Part shown: in pieces, positions 18,522 through 26,570 of the stretch
Layout of the letters: the number at the start of each line of letters is the position of its first letter
Position numbering within the stretch: the stretch's first letter is position 1
From: JACQFK01 sp035644495
GTDB taxonomy: Bacteria; Planctomycetota; MHYJ01; JACPRB01
Direction: 5' to 3'
DNA length: 64,000 bases
Assembly (NCBI GenBank): GCA_035644495.1
Contig: DASQOM010000064.1
Location: 26,145 to 90,144, forward strand
Notes under the pieces: generated by a model
Told to the model about the DNA's origin: nothing
What the model saw: only the letters and a program-made list of their open reading frames with translations
The model's database searches: none
Position numbers and translations under genes: made by a program

Positions 18522-19295
18522 ATGCCCAGGACACTCGGACACAAGTTCAAGCCGGACAGGTTCCAGGATACCTACGATTTCTGGACCCGTCAGCAGGGGG
18601 TGCTGTATCCCGGCCGCGCCGAAGCCCGGAAGAAGCAGAACGTCAAGCTGTTCTGGGGCATCTTCGAAAACGGACTGAAGCTGTTCCGGATCGGCTACCT
18701 GCTGGACGAGCCGTTTCCCTCGCTGATCAAGAAGGCCCGCGAGGCCCTGCCGGAACTGATTCCGGCGATGGAGCTGGGATATGCGTTCGAGCCCGACAAG
18801 ATCCAGGATGCGCTGTGCCTGGCGCTGACCGTCCGTCTTCCCAAGATGATCGACTGGTTGGCCGATCTGCCCCGCGACGCCTATACGGATCCCAGCGTCG
18901 AGGTCAGCGGGATCGCCTTTCTCATCACGGAGGCGATCCAGGCCGGCGCGAAGGGGAACCGGAAGGCGTTTGACGCGGCCGTGAAGAAACTCCGGCCGGC
19001 GATGGCTCCCAAGAAGCTCCTGGTGAGCCCGCGCCAGGAGACCGCCATCTACGCTCCGATCGTGGACCTTCTGGAAGCCGTCTCCGCGGGCGACCCGGCG
19101 CAATTCGAGAAGGCCTGGAAGGCCAAGGGCGACGCGTGGAAGAAGACCTACTCGAGAGCGAGCGAGGCCGGGAACTTCGACGGGATCCTCGACATCACCG
19201 CGCTTGGCATTGCCCGTATCGCCGAAGGGTTCGGCATGAAGATTCCGGCCACCCATCCCTATGCGCCGCTCGATATTCTCGGAGCCGCCAAGTGA
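18522..19295 (+). CDS. candidate immunity protein, possibly Imm49-like
   Basis: A 257-residue, largely alpha-helical, soluble protein with no signal peptide or membrane segment, encoded 16 bases after the nuclease-like effector. The overall pattern, with a helical body and a terminal YAPLDILG motif, recalls the Imm49 family of polymorphic-toxin immunity proteins, but I cannot confirm this by eye. Position directly after a T6SS toxin-like gene is the main argument for an immunity role. The start ATG 18522 follows GAGAGAGAGG. The stop TGA overlaps a GTG that starts the next gene, indicating coupled translation. Confidence 0.45.
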   Translation: MPRTLGHKFKPDRFQDTYDFWTRQQGVLYPGRAEARKKQNVKLFWGIFENGLKLFRIGYLLDEPFPSLIKKAREALPELIPAMELGYAFEPDKIQDALCLALTVRLPKMIDWLADLPRDAYTDPSVEVSGIAFLITEAIQAGAKGNRKAFDAAVKKLRPAMAPKKLLVSPRQETAIYAPIVDLLEAVSAGDPAQFEKAWKAKGDAWKKTYSRASEAGNFDGILDITALGIARIAEGFGMKIPATHPYAPLDILGAAK

Positions 19296-19888
19296 GCTCG
19301 AGTCTCCGCTTCTTCTCGGTAAGCTGGAAGGAACTCTCCGGCGCCATCGGCAGCCACCATCAGGGGCTGTATCGGAAGCTCCTGAAGATCGCGGAACCGA
19401 TCTTCGAGGAGGTCTACGAGGCGTCGAGTTTCCGGGGAGGTCCTGACCTCGCCGAAGGCATCGACCGCTGGATCCAGGGGGAGGTCGTGGAAGAAGGACA
19501 GACCGGGGTCCGGGTCCAGTCGCTCGGCGACGCGCTCGGCTTCCTCTCGCTGATCCAGTATTTCGGAAAGGAAGTGGGGAGCCTCGAGCATACCTCTTCA
19601 TCGTTCGACCAATTCGAGAGATTCCTGCTGGGTCCGGCGACGACGGCGCTCCGGCCGCCGGTCCCCCTGACGCAGCTCCGGTCGCGTCCGATCCTGGGGG
19701 TGGAGAGCGGCCAGGACGCGCTCTGGGGAGGGCTCAGCCGGGAAGAGCTGTCGGCGCTTGCGTCGCCGCTTTCGGGTGATCCGCCCCAACCCCCCGACCA
19801 AGACGACGCCCTCTGGATGGTGCCGCTCTGGGATTCGCTCGGCTCCGCCCTCGATCTCGGCAAGGACCTGATAACGATTTACGCCTGA
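19292..19888 (+). CDS. hypothetical protein, candidate second immunity or T6SS-associated protein
   Basis: A 198-residue soluble protein starting at GTG 19292 in a GTGA overlap with the upstream gene. It begins MSSSLRFFSVSWKELSGAIGSHH and has an acidic, Pro-rich stretch near residues 165-175 (DPPQPPDQDD). I do not recognise a family. The tight overlap shows it is produced with the preceding candidate immunity protein, so it may be a second immunity factor or a regulator of the effector. A six-bp hairpin directly after the stop could mark the end of this cargo unit. Confidence 0.6.
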   Translation: MSSSLRFFSVSWKELSGAIGSHHQGLYRKLLKIAEPIFEEVYEASSFRGGPDLAEGIDRWIQGEVVEEGQTGVRVQSLGDALGFLSLIQYFGKEVGSLEHTSSSFDQFERFLLGPATTALRPPVPLTQLRSRPILGVESGQDALWGGLSREELSALASPLSGDPPQPPDQDDALWMVPLWDSLGSALDLGKDLITIYA

Positions 19889-19889
19889 C

Positions 19890-19911
19890 GCAGCCCGTTC
19901 TTTGTGGCTGC
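19890..19911 (+). terminator. weak hairpin at end of T6SS cargo unit
   Basis: GCAGCC (19890-19895) pairs with GGCTGC (19906-19911) around a 10-nt T-rich loop, starting two bases after the stop of the previous gene. There is no downstream T-tract, so factor-independent termination is doubtful. Confidence 0.3.
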
Positions 19912-19969
19912 AACCGGGGTCCGACGCTAAGATGAGCCCGCTCGAGACTGGGAAGGTGGGAATGTCGCG

Positions 19970-21889
19970 ATGATCCTCAAGACCCGGGAGTCCGTCCTGG
20001 AGCGGGTCCGCGGCGGACTCCCCTTCAAGGACGTCATCGTCCTGGACGCCGATCTCTCCAAGGCCGACCTCCGGAAAGCCAACTTCAGCGAGGGACACTT
20101 CCAGAACGTGCTGTTCGAGGGCACCGACCTGACCGGCGCGCTCTTCGTTTCCGCGGACCTCCTCAACGTCGCCCTCCGCGGGGCCAATCTCACGGGCGCG
20201 GATCTGACGGGCGTCCAGCTGACGGGAACCGATATTTCCGGAACCACCTTGACCCGCGCCAGCCTCGGAAACCTCGACCTGGCCGGCGTCCTCCTCGGCA
20301 GCAAGAATCTCTCCCAGACCCAGTGGGCCTCCTCCAACCTGCGCAGCGCCGACCTCTCCGGATCCGACCTGACCGGCGCCCAGTTCCGCGGCACCTCGCT
20401 TCGCGCCGCGCGGCTCGTCGGCGTGAAGTTCGGGGGCGCCACGATCACCAACGCCGACTTCACGGGCGCCGACCTTTCCGACGCCGTCCTCGACCGGTCA
20501 ACGTTCAGCCAGGTGGACTTCACGAGCGCCAACGCCCCGGGCGCGACCTGGGCCGGGTCGGTCCTGGACCAGGTGAATTTCCAGGGGGCCGATCTGCACG
20601 GAGCCAGATCTTTCCCCAAGGCGCCGAAGGACTGCGTGTTCAATCGCGTCGACCTGTCCGAGTCCGACCTCTCGGGCTTCGACGCCCCGAAGGTCCGGAT
20701 GCGGGGCGCGAACCTGACGAGCTGCAACCTGGAGGGGAGCAAGCTTGCGGGTGCGGATCTCGTCGAGTCCCGCATGATCGGCGCCGGGCTGACGGGGGCG
20801 GACCTGTCGGGCGCGGACCTCAGCCGCGCCGTGCTCGAGGGCGTCCGCCTGAAGAAGGCGAATCTGAAGGGTGCCACGCTGATGAAGGTCCGTCTCAACC
20901 GGGCGATCCTCGAGGACGCCGTGCTCGACGAGGCCAAGCTCTATGAGACGGACCTCCGCGAGGCGAACGTTCCCTCGATCCCCGGCGGACTCCTCGGCGG
21001 GGCAAATATGGCCGGCCTCGATCTGGCCGGCCGCGATTTTTCCGGCGCCGACCTGTCCAAGGTGGATCTCCGGGGGGCGCGGCTGACCAAGTCGAACCTG
21101 TCCGGCACCGACCTGACCGAGGCCATCCTCGCCGGCGCGGTCCTGGACGGCGCGGACCTCCAGCAGGCGATGCTGTCCGGCGTCGACCTGACCCGTGTCA
21201 AGCTGGCCGGCGCGAACCTGCTCGGCGCGCAGATCGAGCGCTGCAAGCTCGACGACGCCGACCTGAGCGGCTGCAAGCTCGAGGGCGCGGACCTCAAGGG
21301 GCTCGACCTCAAACGCACGAAGTTCAAGGGCGCCGCCCTGGTGAAATGCGCGATGGCCGGGTCCGATCTCACCGGCGCCGACCTGTCGGGCTGCGATCTC
21401 ACCGATGCCGACTTCACCGGCGCGAAGCTGGGCGGGGCGAACCTGAGCCATGCCAGCCTCAAGGGATGCACCTTCGAAGCGGCCGACCTGATGCAGGCCC
21501 GCTTTGAGGAGGCCAGCGGCGTCTCCACGTTCTTCGGGCAGGCGAAGCTGTCCAAGTCGAATTTCGTCCGCGCCAGGCTCAAGTCGGCCTGCTTCCAGGG
21601 CGCCCAGCTGGACGGGGCGGATTTCTCCGGGGTGGCCATGGCGGAAGGCTGGTTCGTCGAGGCCGATGTCCGCTCGGCGAGGTTTCTCAACGCCCAGCTG
21701 ACCTTCGCCGACTTTTCCCACGCCAAGATCCAGCAGGCCGACTTTTCGGGCGCGGACCTCTCCGGCGCCAATCTGCACGCGACCCTGGAGTCCGAAGCCC
21801 GGTTCCAGGGAGCCAACCTGAAACAGGTCCGGCATACGGACCCTGAGCTACTGGATGCCGAGTTATGGAAACCACTGAAGCCAAAGTAG
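19970..21889 (+). CDS. large pentapeptide-repeat protein
   Basis: A 639-residue protein made almost wholly of pentapeptide repeats, from about residue 25 to 620, with the A-D/N-L-S/T-G pattern (SKADLRKANFSEGHF near the start). The predicted fold is a right-handed quadrilateral beta-helix. The repeat phase is broken twice, near residue 215 and near residue 335 (SIPGGLLGGANMAGLDLAG), suggesting three solenoid blocks. No signal peptide, transmembrane or enzymatic domain is visible. Pentapeptide proteins can be DNA mimics, scaffolds or T6SS-associated factors; the C-terminal half of the DUF2169 protein at 14885 is similar in style. ATG 19970 is preceded by GGGAAGGTGGGA. Function unknown. Confidence 0.88.
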   Translation: MILKTRESVLERVRGGLPFKDVIVLDADLSKADLRKANFSEGHFQNVLFEGTDLTGALFVSADLLNVALRGANLTGADLTGVQLTGTDISGTTLTRASLGNLDLAGVLLGSKNLSQTQWASSNLRSADLSGSDLTGAQFRGTSLRAARLVGVKFGGATITNADFTGADLSDAVLDRSTFSQVDFTSANAPGATWAGSVLDQVNFQGADLHGARSFPKAPKDCVFNRVDLSESDLSGFDAPKVRMRGANLTSCNLEGSKLAGADLVESRMIGAGLTGADLSGADLSRAVLEGVRLKKANLKGATLMKVRLNRAILEDAVLDEAKLYETDLREANVPSIPGGLLGGANMAGLDLAGRDFSGADLSKVDLRGARLTKSNLSGTDLTEAILAGAVLDGADLQQAMLSGVDLTRVKLAGANLLGAQIERCKLDDADLSGCKLEGADLKGLDLKRTKFKGAALVKCAMAGSDLTGADLSGCDLTDADFTGAKLGGANLSHASLKGCTFEAADLMQARFEEASGVSTFFGQAKLSKSNFVRARLKSACFQGAQLDGADFSGVAMAEGWFVEADVRSARFLNAQLTFADFSHAKIQQADFSGADLSGANLHATLESEARFQGANLKQVRHTDPELLDAELWKPLKPK

Positions 21890-21955
21890 TTAAGATTGGG
21901 CAAAGACCGGACTGTTGTAACCCGTGGGGCCGTCGGGTCGTCTTATTGTAGTTCC

Positions 21956-21985
21956 TTGACAGCCCCGAGCGAAGCCGTGAATAAT
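21956..21985 (+). promoter_or_regulatory. sigma-70-type promoter for the metallopeptidase gene
   Basis: A perfect -35 TTGACA at 21956-21961 is followed after 18 bases by AATAAT at 21980-21985 (5 of 6 to consensus). It lies about 110 bases upstream of the ATG at 22096 and is one of the clearest promoters in the window, so this gene is transcribed independently of the T6SS operon. Confidence 0.7.
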
Positions 21986-22095
21986 GAAAACCTCCGGGCC
22001 ACGAGGAAGGGAAAATCCTGCTGTAGGATGAATAATATAGGCCGGCCGGGGCTGGGGCCCCGAGACACCGGTCGAGAGATTGAGGAGGCCGCGAC

Positions 22096-22659
22096 ATGTT
22101 CAAAGTGAAGGGCGAAGGTCTGTCACCCGCCGAAACGACGGCGATCACCAACATCTGCTCGAGAGTCGCGGCGGCTGCCGCGCAGGCGGCCAACATGAAG
22201 GCCGGGAATCGAGGGAAGTGGTTCGGCACCATGGCCAACTCGGACGTTCTGCTCGGCAATCTGCGGACGATGGACAAGTACCTCAACAAGCAGTGCACGC
22301 AGCTCACGTTCGTCCGAAAGGCCACCGGGCAGATCATCGACTCCGTGAACGCCGAGGATTCCGATTACGGCCAGGTGCTGCCGAACGTCTTCTCGACGAC
22401 GGTGGGATTCAAGCAGACCACGAAGCACGTCAGCTCCGGCCTGCGGATCTTCGCGATGAACGAGCTGATCCGGGCGATCGCGACGAACGACATCAAGGAG
22501 CAGCTCAACTACGTCTATCACGAGGTCAGCCACAAGGTGCTGGACACCATGGATTATAAGTACGGGAAGCCGAAGTGCAAGGCCCTCGCCATCAACAACC
22601 CCGGCCGCGCGGTGAAGAACGCCGACAACTACGGGTACTTCATCTGCGAGGTGGCGTAG
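22096..22659 (+). CDS. aspzincin (M35-like) metallopeptidase, candidate T6SS effector
   Basis: A 187-residue protein resembling lysine-specific (M35, deuterolysin-like) metallo-endopeptidases. The zinc motif HEVSH is at residues 142-146, with a downstream Asp (D153 in LDTMDYKYG) as the likely third ligand. The segment GKPKCKALAINNPGRAVKNADNYGYF matches the family's conserved end (motif NADNYxYF). There is no signal peptide. AGGAGG at 22083-22088 precedes the ATG. It has its own strong promoter and sits at the end of the T6SS locus. Secretion through the T6SS is inference; an alternative is an intracellular protease. The kinase gene converges on it with a 17-base gap. Confidence 0.78.
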   Translation: MFKVKGEGLSPAETTAITNICSRVAAAAAQAANMKAGNRGKWFGTMANSDVLLGNLRTMDKYLNKQCTQLTFVRKATGQIIDSVNAEDSDYGQVLPNVFSTTVGFKQTTKHVSSGLRIFAMNELIRAIATNDIKEQLNYVYHEVSHKVLDTMDYKYGKPKCKALAINNPGRAVKNADNYGYFICEVA

Positions 22660-22676
22660 TTCCGGCCTGACCGGAT

Positions 22677-25625
22677 TCAGGGCCCTGGCTGACGGAGTTT
22701 TCCACGGACCGAGTCGGCCAGGGCCTTGAAGGCCGCCTCCCCCGCCTTCTGCTGCTCGAGAACCACGACGAAGGGACCCCGTCTCAGGATTCTGAAGTGG
22801 GCGGGATTCCGGCCCTGCTTTTTGCGCGTCTCTTCGAGCAGCGTCCCCCAGGCCGTCGCCATCGTCTCTTCCTTCAGCTCGTAGACGTCGATCTTCGTCT
22901 CGCTCGGATCGACCATCGCCTCCCACCAGCCCTTGACCTCCGACGAGGTCGAGCGGCCCAGGCGGGGATTCGGGCTGAGCACGGGCGCGCGGTCGAGGTA
23001 AAGCGAGCCCTTGGGAAGATCCGCGGTACGGAGCGCAAAGTCCTCCACGGAGGGAGGCCCGAGGCGCATCTTCCTGCGGAGCACCGGCTCCAGGGCCTCG
23101 AGCACCGGCCAGGCGCTCTCCGGCCCGCTCACCCACGCGAGCACCGTGTCCTTGATGAGGACGATGTCGCCGGGGTGCGAGGGCTGCTCCCGCCGCAGCT
23201 TCTCCACCAGGCCGTAGTCGAAGGTCTGCTGGAACTTGCAGGCGAGCGACACGTCCTTCCCCTTGATCGTGCAGGCGTAGTTCCTCCGGTCGATCGCCTC
23301 GTCGACGATCTCAAATCCGGCGGGCAGGTCCGACGGCTGGAGCCTCGCGGACATCAGCTGGAGCGGCCGCGGATGGTTGCGGTCCCAGCCGAACTTCTCG
23401 CGGACAAAATTCTCGATCGCGTCGAGGGATTCGTCGTCGGGAGCCTCCACGCCCCAGCACAGGCCGTGGCCGTCCGTCCCCGCTCCGCGCTTCGACAGCG
23501 CGTCATTGAACGCGCTGCGGTGCGTGCTGTCCGCGGGCTGGAAGATCACGATCGACCCGTGCGGCTTGAGGACGGCCCGCCAGGCGCGCCGGACCTCCGA
23601 CGCCTGCACGCCCTTGATGGGGATCTGTTTGAGGATGGCGCGGACGTCGGTCTCCACGGAGTCGAAGCGGTATCCGTCGGGAAGCTCCGCTTCCACGGGG
23701 ACGACGCTGTCGAAGGTGTAGTCGTCCGTGCCCATGCAGATCCGGAGTTTTCCGGCCACCTTCTCGTACGCGCCGATCTGGCGGCCGCGGAGCGCCATCG
23801 CCAGGATCGTCCGGCCCGCCACGCAGGACTCCGTCCGCGTCGCGTCCTTGCGGATGGCCTGGAGGATGGAGGCCTCCTCGGTCTTCGCGCGCGCGGCCGT
23901 GTCGTAGAGGGCCGCCACGACGACGATGCCCCCCTTCTGATCCGCGTGGTACATCGACTGCTCCGAACCCGCGACCAGCCCCGTCTTCGACAGGACGGAA
24001 GGGTTGAGCGATTCGATCATCCAGTCCTCGGGGAGCTCGCCCTTCTCCACCGTCAGGCTGTCCAGCGGCACGTCGGGCACCAGGGCGGGAAGCCCCAGTT
24101 TCTTCTGGAGCATCTCGACGAGCTGCGCGAACGCGTAGCGGTTCTGCGGGTGGATGGCCCAGGCCAGGACCAGCAGCGGGCCCTTCCGGTGCGTCCACTT
24201 GTGCTTCAGCGGCTCGAGCCCGAGGAACGTCTTCTCGATGCGCTCCGCCGCGGGCGTCTCGATCGCGGCGAAGGCGACCGACCAGCGCCACCAGGCGGCC
24301 ACGTACCCCTGCTTGATCTCCGAGCGGTCGATGTTCTGAAGCCCGACGCCGTCGAGATTCTTGATCAGGATGTCGATGTCGGCCGGATCCTTGACCGGCA
24401 TGGGGTTGCGCGGGAACTCGGTGCCGGTCTGCTGGTAAACAAAGCCGCCCGGCCGCTCCTCGGGGGAGAAGTAGAGCTTCGTGAGGTCCACCGCTTCCAC
24501 GGGAGCGTCGACCTTGACCACCGCCGGCGGCGTCGGGGGCACGATCGCGGGGGGCGTCGCCGCCGGAGGGCTCTTGAGGAGGGCGACGCCCGCGAGGAGG
24601 ACGGCCGCCGCGGTGACCACGCCCATGGCGATCATCGGGCGATTGGCGCTCTTCTTCGCAGGCTTGGGGGTGATCACCGTGGGCATATAAGACTCGGCCG
24701 AAGTCCCCACGGTGGTCGCCTTCGTCACGGCGTCCTTGATGTCGCCGGCGTTCTGATATCGCCGGTCGGGCGACTTTTCCAGCGCTTTGAGGACGACTTC
24801 GTCGAGGCGGACGTCGATCTTGACCATCTTGGAGGGCATCTCGAAGCGGCCGATGGGCAGCTCGCCGGTCAGCATCTCGTAGAGGACGACGCCGATGGCA
24901 TAGATGTCGGCGCGGTGGTCGACGGACTTCGGGTTCTCGACCTGCTCCGGCGCCATATAGTGCGGGGTGCCCATGACCATGTTGGTCATGGTCAGGTTGA
25001 CCGGGGCGTCGGCGCCGACGAGCTTGGCCAGACCGAAGTCGGCGATCTTCACGCGGCCGCGCTTGTCGAGGAGGATGTTCTCCGGCTTGATGTCGCGATG
25101 GACGACGCCTTCGCCGTGGGCATATTCGAGGGCGTCGCAGATCTGCGGGACGATCTTCAGCCCCTGCTCCGGGGTGAGCTTCCGGTCGCGGAGGATCTGG
25201 CGGAGGTTGGTGCCGTCGATGAACTCCATCGCGAAGAAGAAGAAGCCGCCCTCGGCGCCGAAGTCGTAGACGGCGACGATGTTGGGGTGGCTGAGGGAGC
25301 CGAGCGCCTTGGCCTCGCGGATGAAGCGGTTCTGGAAATCGGGGTCGAGGGCCAGCTTCAGGGGGAGGATCTTGAGGGCGACCATGCGGTCGAGCGCGGG
25401 CTGGCGCGCCTTATAGACGACGCCCATGCCGCCCCTGCCCAGCAGTTCGAGGATCTCCAGCCCGTGGAACGACTGGCCGGTCTTGAGAGGCAGATCTTCA
25501 GGCGGGGCGGTGGGTTCCGTCGACTTCTGCGCGAACCCCGCCATGCACTTGGAGCAGAGGTCCCCGGAAAAGAGGCTGCCGCAGGTGGAGCATTTTTTCA
25601 TGGTATTCATATCCCCACCCTGCAT
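22677..25625 (-). CDS. membrane Ser/Thr protein kinase with zinc ribbon
   Basis: A 982-residue Hanks-type kinase. A short zinc ribbon (C12, C15, C24, C27) precedes the kinase domain (about 55-320): glycine loop GRGGMGVVYKA at 63-73, K85 in VALK, HRDIKPEN at 176-183, DFG at 196-198, GTPHYMAPEQ. A single membrane segment lies near residues 330-352, followed by a Pro/Ala linker and a ~600-residue C-terminal region on the far side of the membrane with no domain I recognise. The upstream gene on the same strand is an ECF sigma factor, a pairing typical of Planctomycetota in which the kinase is thought to control the sigma factor. In-frame ATG codons at 25625 and 25610 are both possible starts. Confidence 0.93.
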   Translation of the reverse strand: MQGGDMNTMKKCSTCGSLFSGDLCSKCMAGFAQKSTEPTAPPEDLPLKTGQSFHGLEILELLGRGGMGVVYKARQPALDRMVALKILPLKLALDPDFQNRFIREAKALGSLSHPNIVAVYDFGAEGGFFFFAMEFIDGTNLRQILRDRKLTPEQGLKIVPQICDALEYAHGEGVVHRDIKPENILLDKRGRVKIADFGLAKLVGADAPVNLTMTNMVMGTPHYMAPEQVENPKSVDHRADIYAIGVVLYEMLTGELPIGRFEMPSKMVKIDVRLDEVVLKALEKSPDRRYQNAGDIKDAVTKATTVGTSAESYMPTVITPKPAKKSANRPMIAMGVVTAAAVLLAGVALLKSPPAATPPAIVPPTPPAVVKVDAPVEAVDLTKLYFSPEERPGGFVYQQTGTEFPRNPMPVKDPADIDILIKNLDGVGLQNIDRSEIKQGYVAAWWRWSVAFAAIETPAAERIEKTFLGLEPLKHKWTHRKGPLLVLAWAIHPQNRYAFAQLVEMLQKKLGLPALVPDVPLDSLTVEKGELPEDWMIESLNPSVLSKTGLVAGSEQSMYHADQKGGIVVVAALYDTAARAKTEEASILQAIRKDATRTESCVAGRTILAMALRGRQIGAYEKVAGKLRICMGTDDYTFDSVVPVEAELPDGYRFDSVETDVRAILKQIPIKGVQASEVRRAWRAVLKPHGSIVIFQPADSTHRSAFNDALSKRGAGTDGHGLCWGVEAPDDESLDAIENFVREKFGWDRNHPRPLQLMSARLQPSDLPAGFEIVDEAIDRRNYACTIKGKDVSLACKFQQTFDYGLVEKLRREQPSHPGDIVLIKDTVLAWVSGPESAWPVLEALEPVLRRKMRLGPPSVEDFALRTADLPKGSLYLDRAPVLSPNPRLGRSTSSEVKGWWEAMVDPSETKIDVYELKEETMATAWGTLLEETRKKQGRNPAHFRILRRGPFVVVLEQQKAGEAAFKALADSVRGKLRQPGP

Positions 25626-25692
25626 AGAAGCCTCTTTTCTCCGTGGTTACATCGACGTGATGATATTCCTGCGCCGCAGGATTGTCATCAGT

Positions 25693-26382
25693 TCAGGCCA
25701 GTGCCGCAAACAGTTCCTGGAGTTCCTCGTCCACTTCGGCTTTCCGCTCCACCGTCCGGGCGACCTCCTCCTTCAGGAGGTCCCGGTAGCGGCGCCGGGA
25801 GCGGTGGATGATGACCTTGACGTTGGATTCCGACAGCCCCAGCCGGACGGCCACCTCCTTCAGGGTGCCCGGCTGGCCGGCCGTGATGTATTCGCGGAGG
25901 GCGTCGAAACGGGGGCCCATCTCGTCCTTGAGCACCGTCAGCGCCTGGTTGATGAGCCCCACGGCCCATTCCCGCCGGTATGTCTGCTCGGGGCTGGCCT
26001 CCCCGGCCCGGGTCAGCATCTCCTCGGCGCCTTCGAAGTCCAGGCTCAGGGGTTTTACCCCGCGCTTCAGCGCCTTGCGGCGGTCGTATTCGTTCGACAG
26101 ATAGTGCTCCAGGCAGGCGAGCAGGAAGCTGCGGAACTTGCCTTTGGTCTTGGTCACCCGGGCCAGGGAGTCGCGCTCGATGAAGTCGCCGAAGAAGCCC
26201 TGCGTCAGGTCCTTGGCGTCCTCGACGTCATGCCCCTTCCGGCGGATGTAGTAGTAGCACGGCTTCCAGTACCGTTCCACCAGCGCGCCGAGTTCCTTCT
26301 TGTCCCGCGCCTTCAGGATGATGGTCCAGGCAGTCTGACCGAAGGTCCGGTCCCCGCCTCCCATCGTGGTTTCGCGTCCCAT
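25693..26382 (-). CDS. ECF-type RNA polymerase sigma factor paired with kinase
   Basis: A 229-residue sigma factor. Region 2 lies at about 35-115 (VERYWKPCYYYIRRKG, then EDAKDLTQGFFGDF) and region 4 at about 155-215 with the helix-turn-helix TLKEVAVRLGLSESNVKVIIHRSRRRY. The sequence is of the planctomycete type that is encoded beside a Ser/Thr kinase rather than an anti-sigma factor. The kinase gene begins 67 bases downstream on the same strand. The divergent upstream region toward coxB contains a 33-bp dyad within about 40-70 bases of this start, which would lie in the sigma mRNA leader or act as an operator. Confidence 0.9.
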   Translation of the reverse strand: MGRETTMGGGDRTFGQTAWTIILKARDKKELGALVERYWKPCYYYIRRKGHDVEDAKDLTQGFFGDFIERDSLARVTKTKGKFRSFLLACLEHYLSNEYDRRKALKRGVKPLSLDFEGAEEMLTRAGEASPEQTYRREWAVGLINQALTVLKDEMGPRFDALREYITAGQPGTLKEVAVRLGLSESNVKVIIHRSRRRYRDLLKEEVARTVERKAEVDEELQELFAALA

Positions 26383-26417
26383 GCGTTGTCGTCCAGCGAC
26401 CGTCCCCAGGGGTCAAT

Positions 26418-26450
26418 CCGGGATAAAACAGACGGTCTGTTTTATTCCGG
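26418..26450. promoter_or_regulatory. 33-bp dyad between sigma factor and coxB
   Basis: The left arm CCGGGATAAAACAGAC (26418-26433) and right arm GTCTGTTTTATTCCGG (26435-26450) are complementary at 15 of 16 positions, with one G/T position that would be a wobble pair in RNA, around a single central G. The odd-centred AGAC-G-GTCT core and AT-rich flanks resemble TetR-type operators; it could also form a leader hairpin of the sigma mRNA. A related dyad is at 33197-33223. Confidence 0.6.
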
Positions 26451-26485
26451 GTGGGACAGGGTGTCCCGTGGATCCCGCAGTTCTG

Positions 26486-26499
26486 AATACTATAGTATT
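26486..26499. promoter_or_regulatory. 14-bp perfect palindrome upstream of cox promoter
   Basis: AATACTATAGTATT is a perfect palindrome, very AT-rich against its surroundings, ending 14 bases before the predicted coxB -35 box. Position and symmetry suggest an operator for a dimeric activator or repressor. Confidence 0.5.
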
Positions 26500-26513
26500 G
26501 GCTTCCCTTTTGC

Positions 26514-26543
26514 TTGACAACACTTCGCGGGCTGATGCATATG
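26514..26543 (+). promoter_or_regulatory. probable promoter of the cox operon
   Basis: A perfect -35 TTGACA at 26514-26519 is followed after 18 bases by a weaker -10 candidate CATATG at 26538-26543. It lies about 30 bases before the TTG start of coxB and just downstream of the 14-bp palindrome. Confidence 0.5.
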
Positions 26544-26570
26544 TAGCCTCATCTGGGGGAGAATCTAGCC

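Noticed and set aside
1..22000. Long open frames antisense to the T6SS, tssH and pentapeptide genes.
   Set aside because: High GC content and biased codon third positions create long antisense frames; they show no domains, start signals or proper composition.
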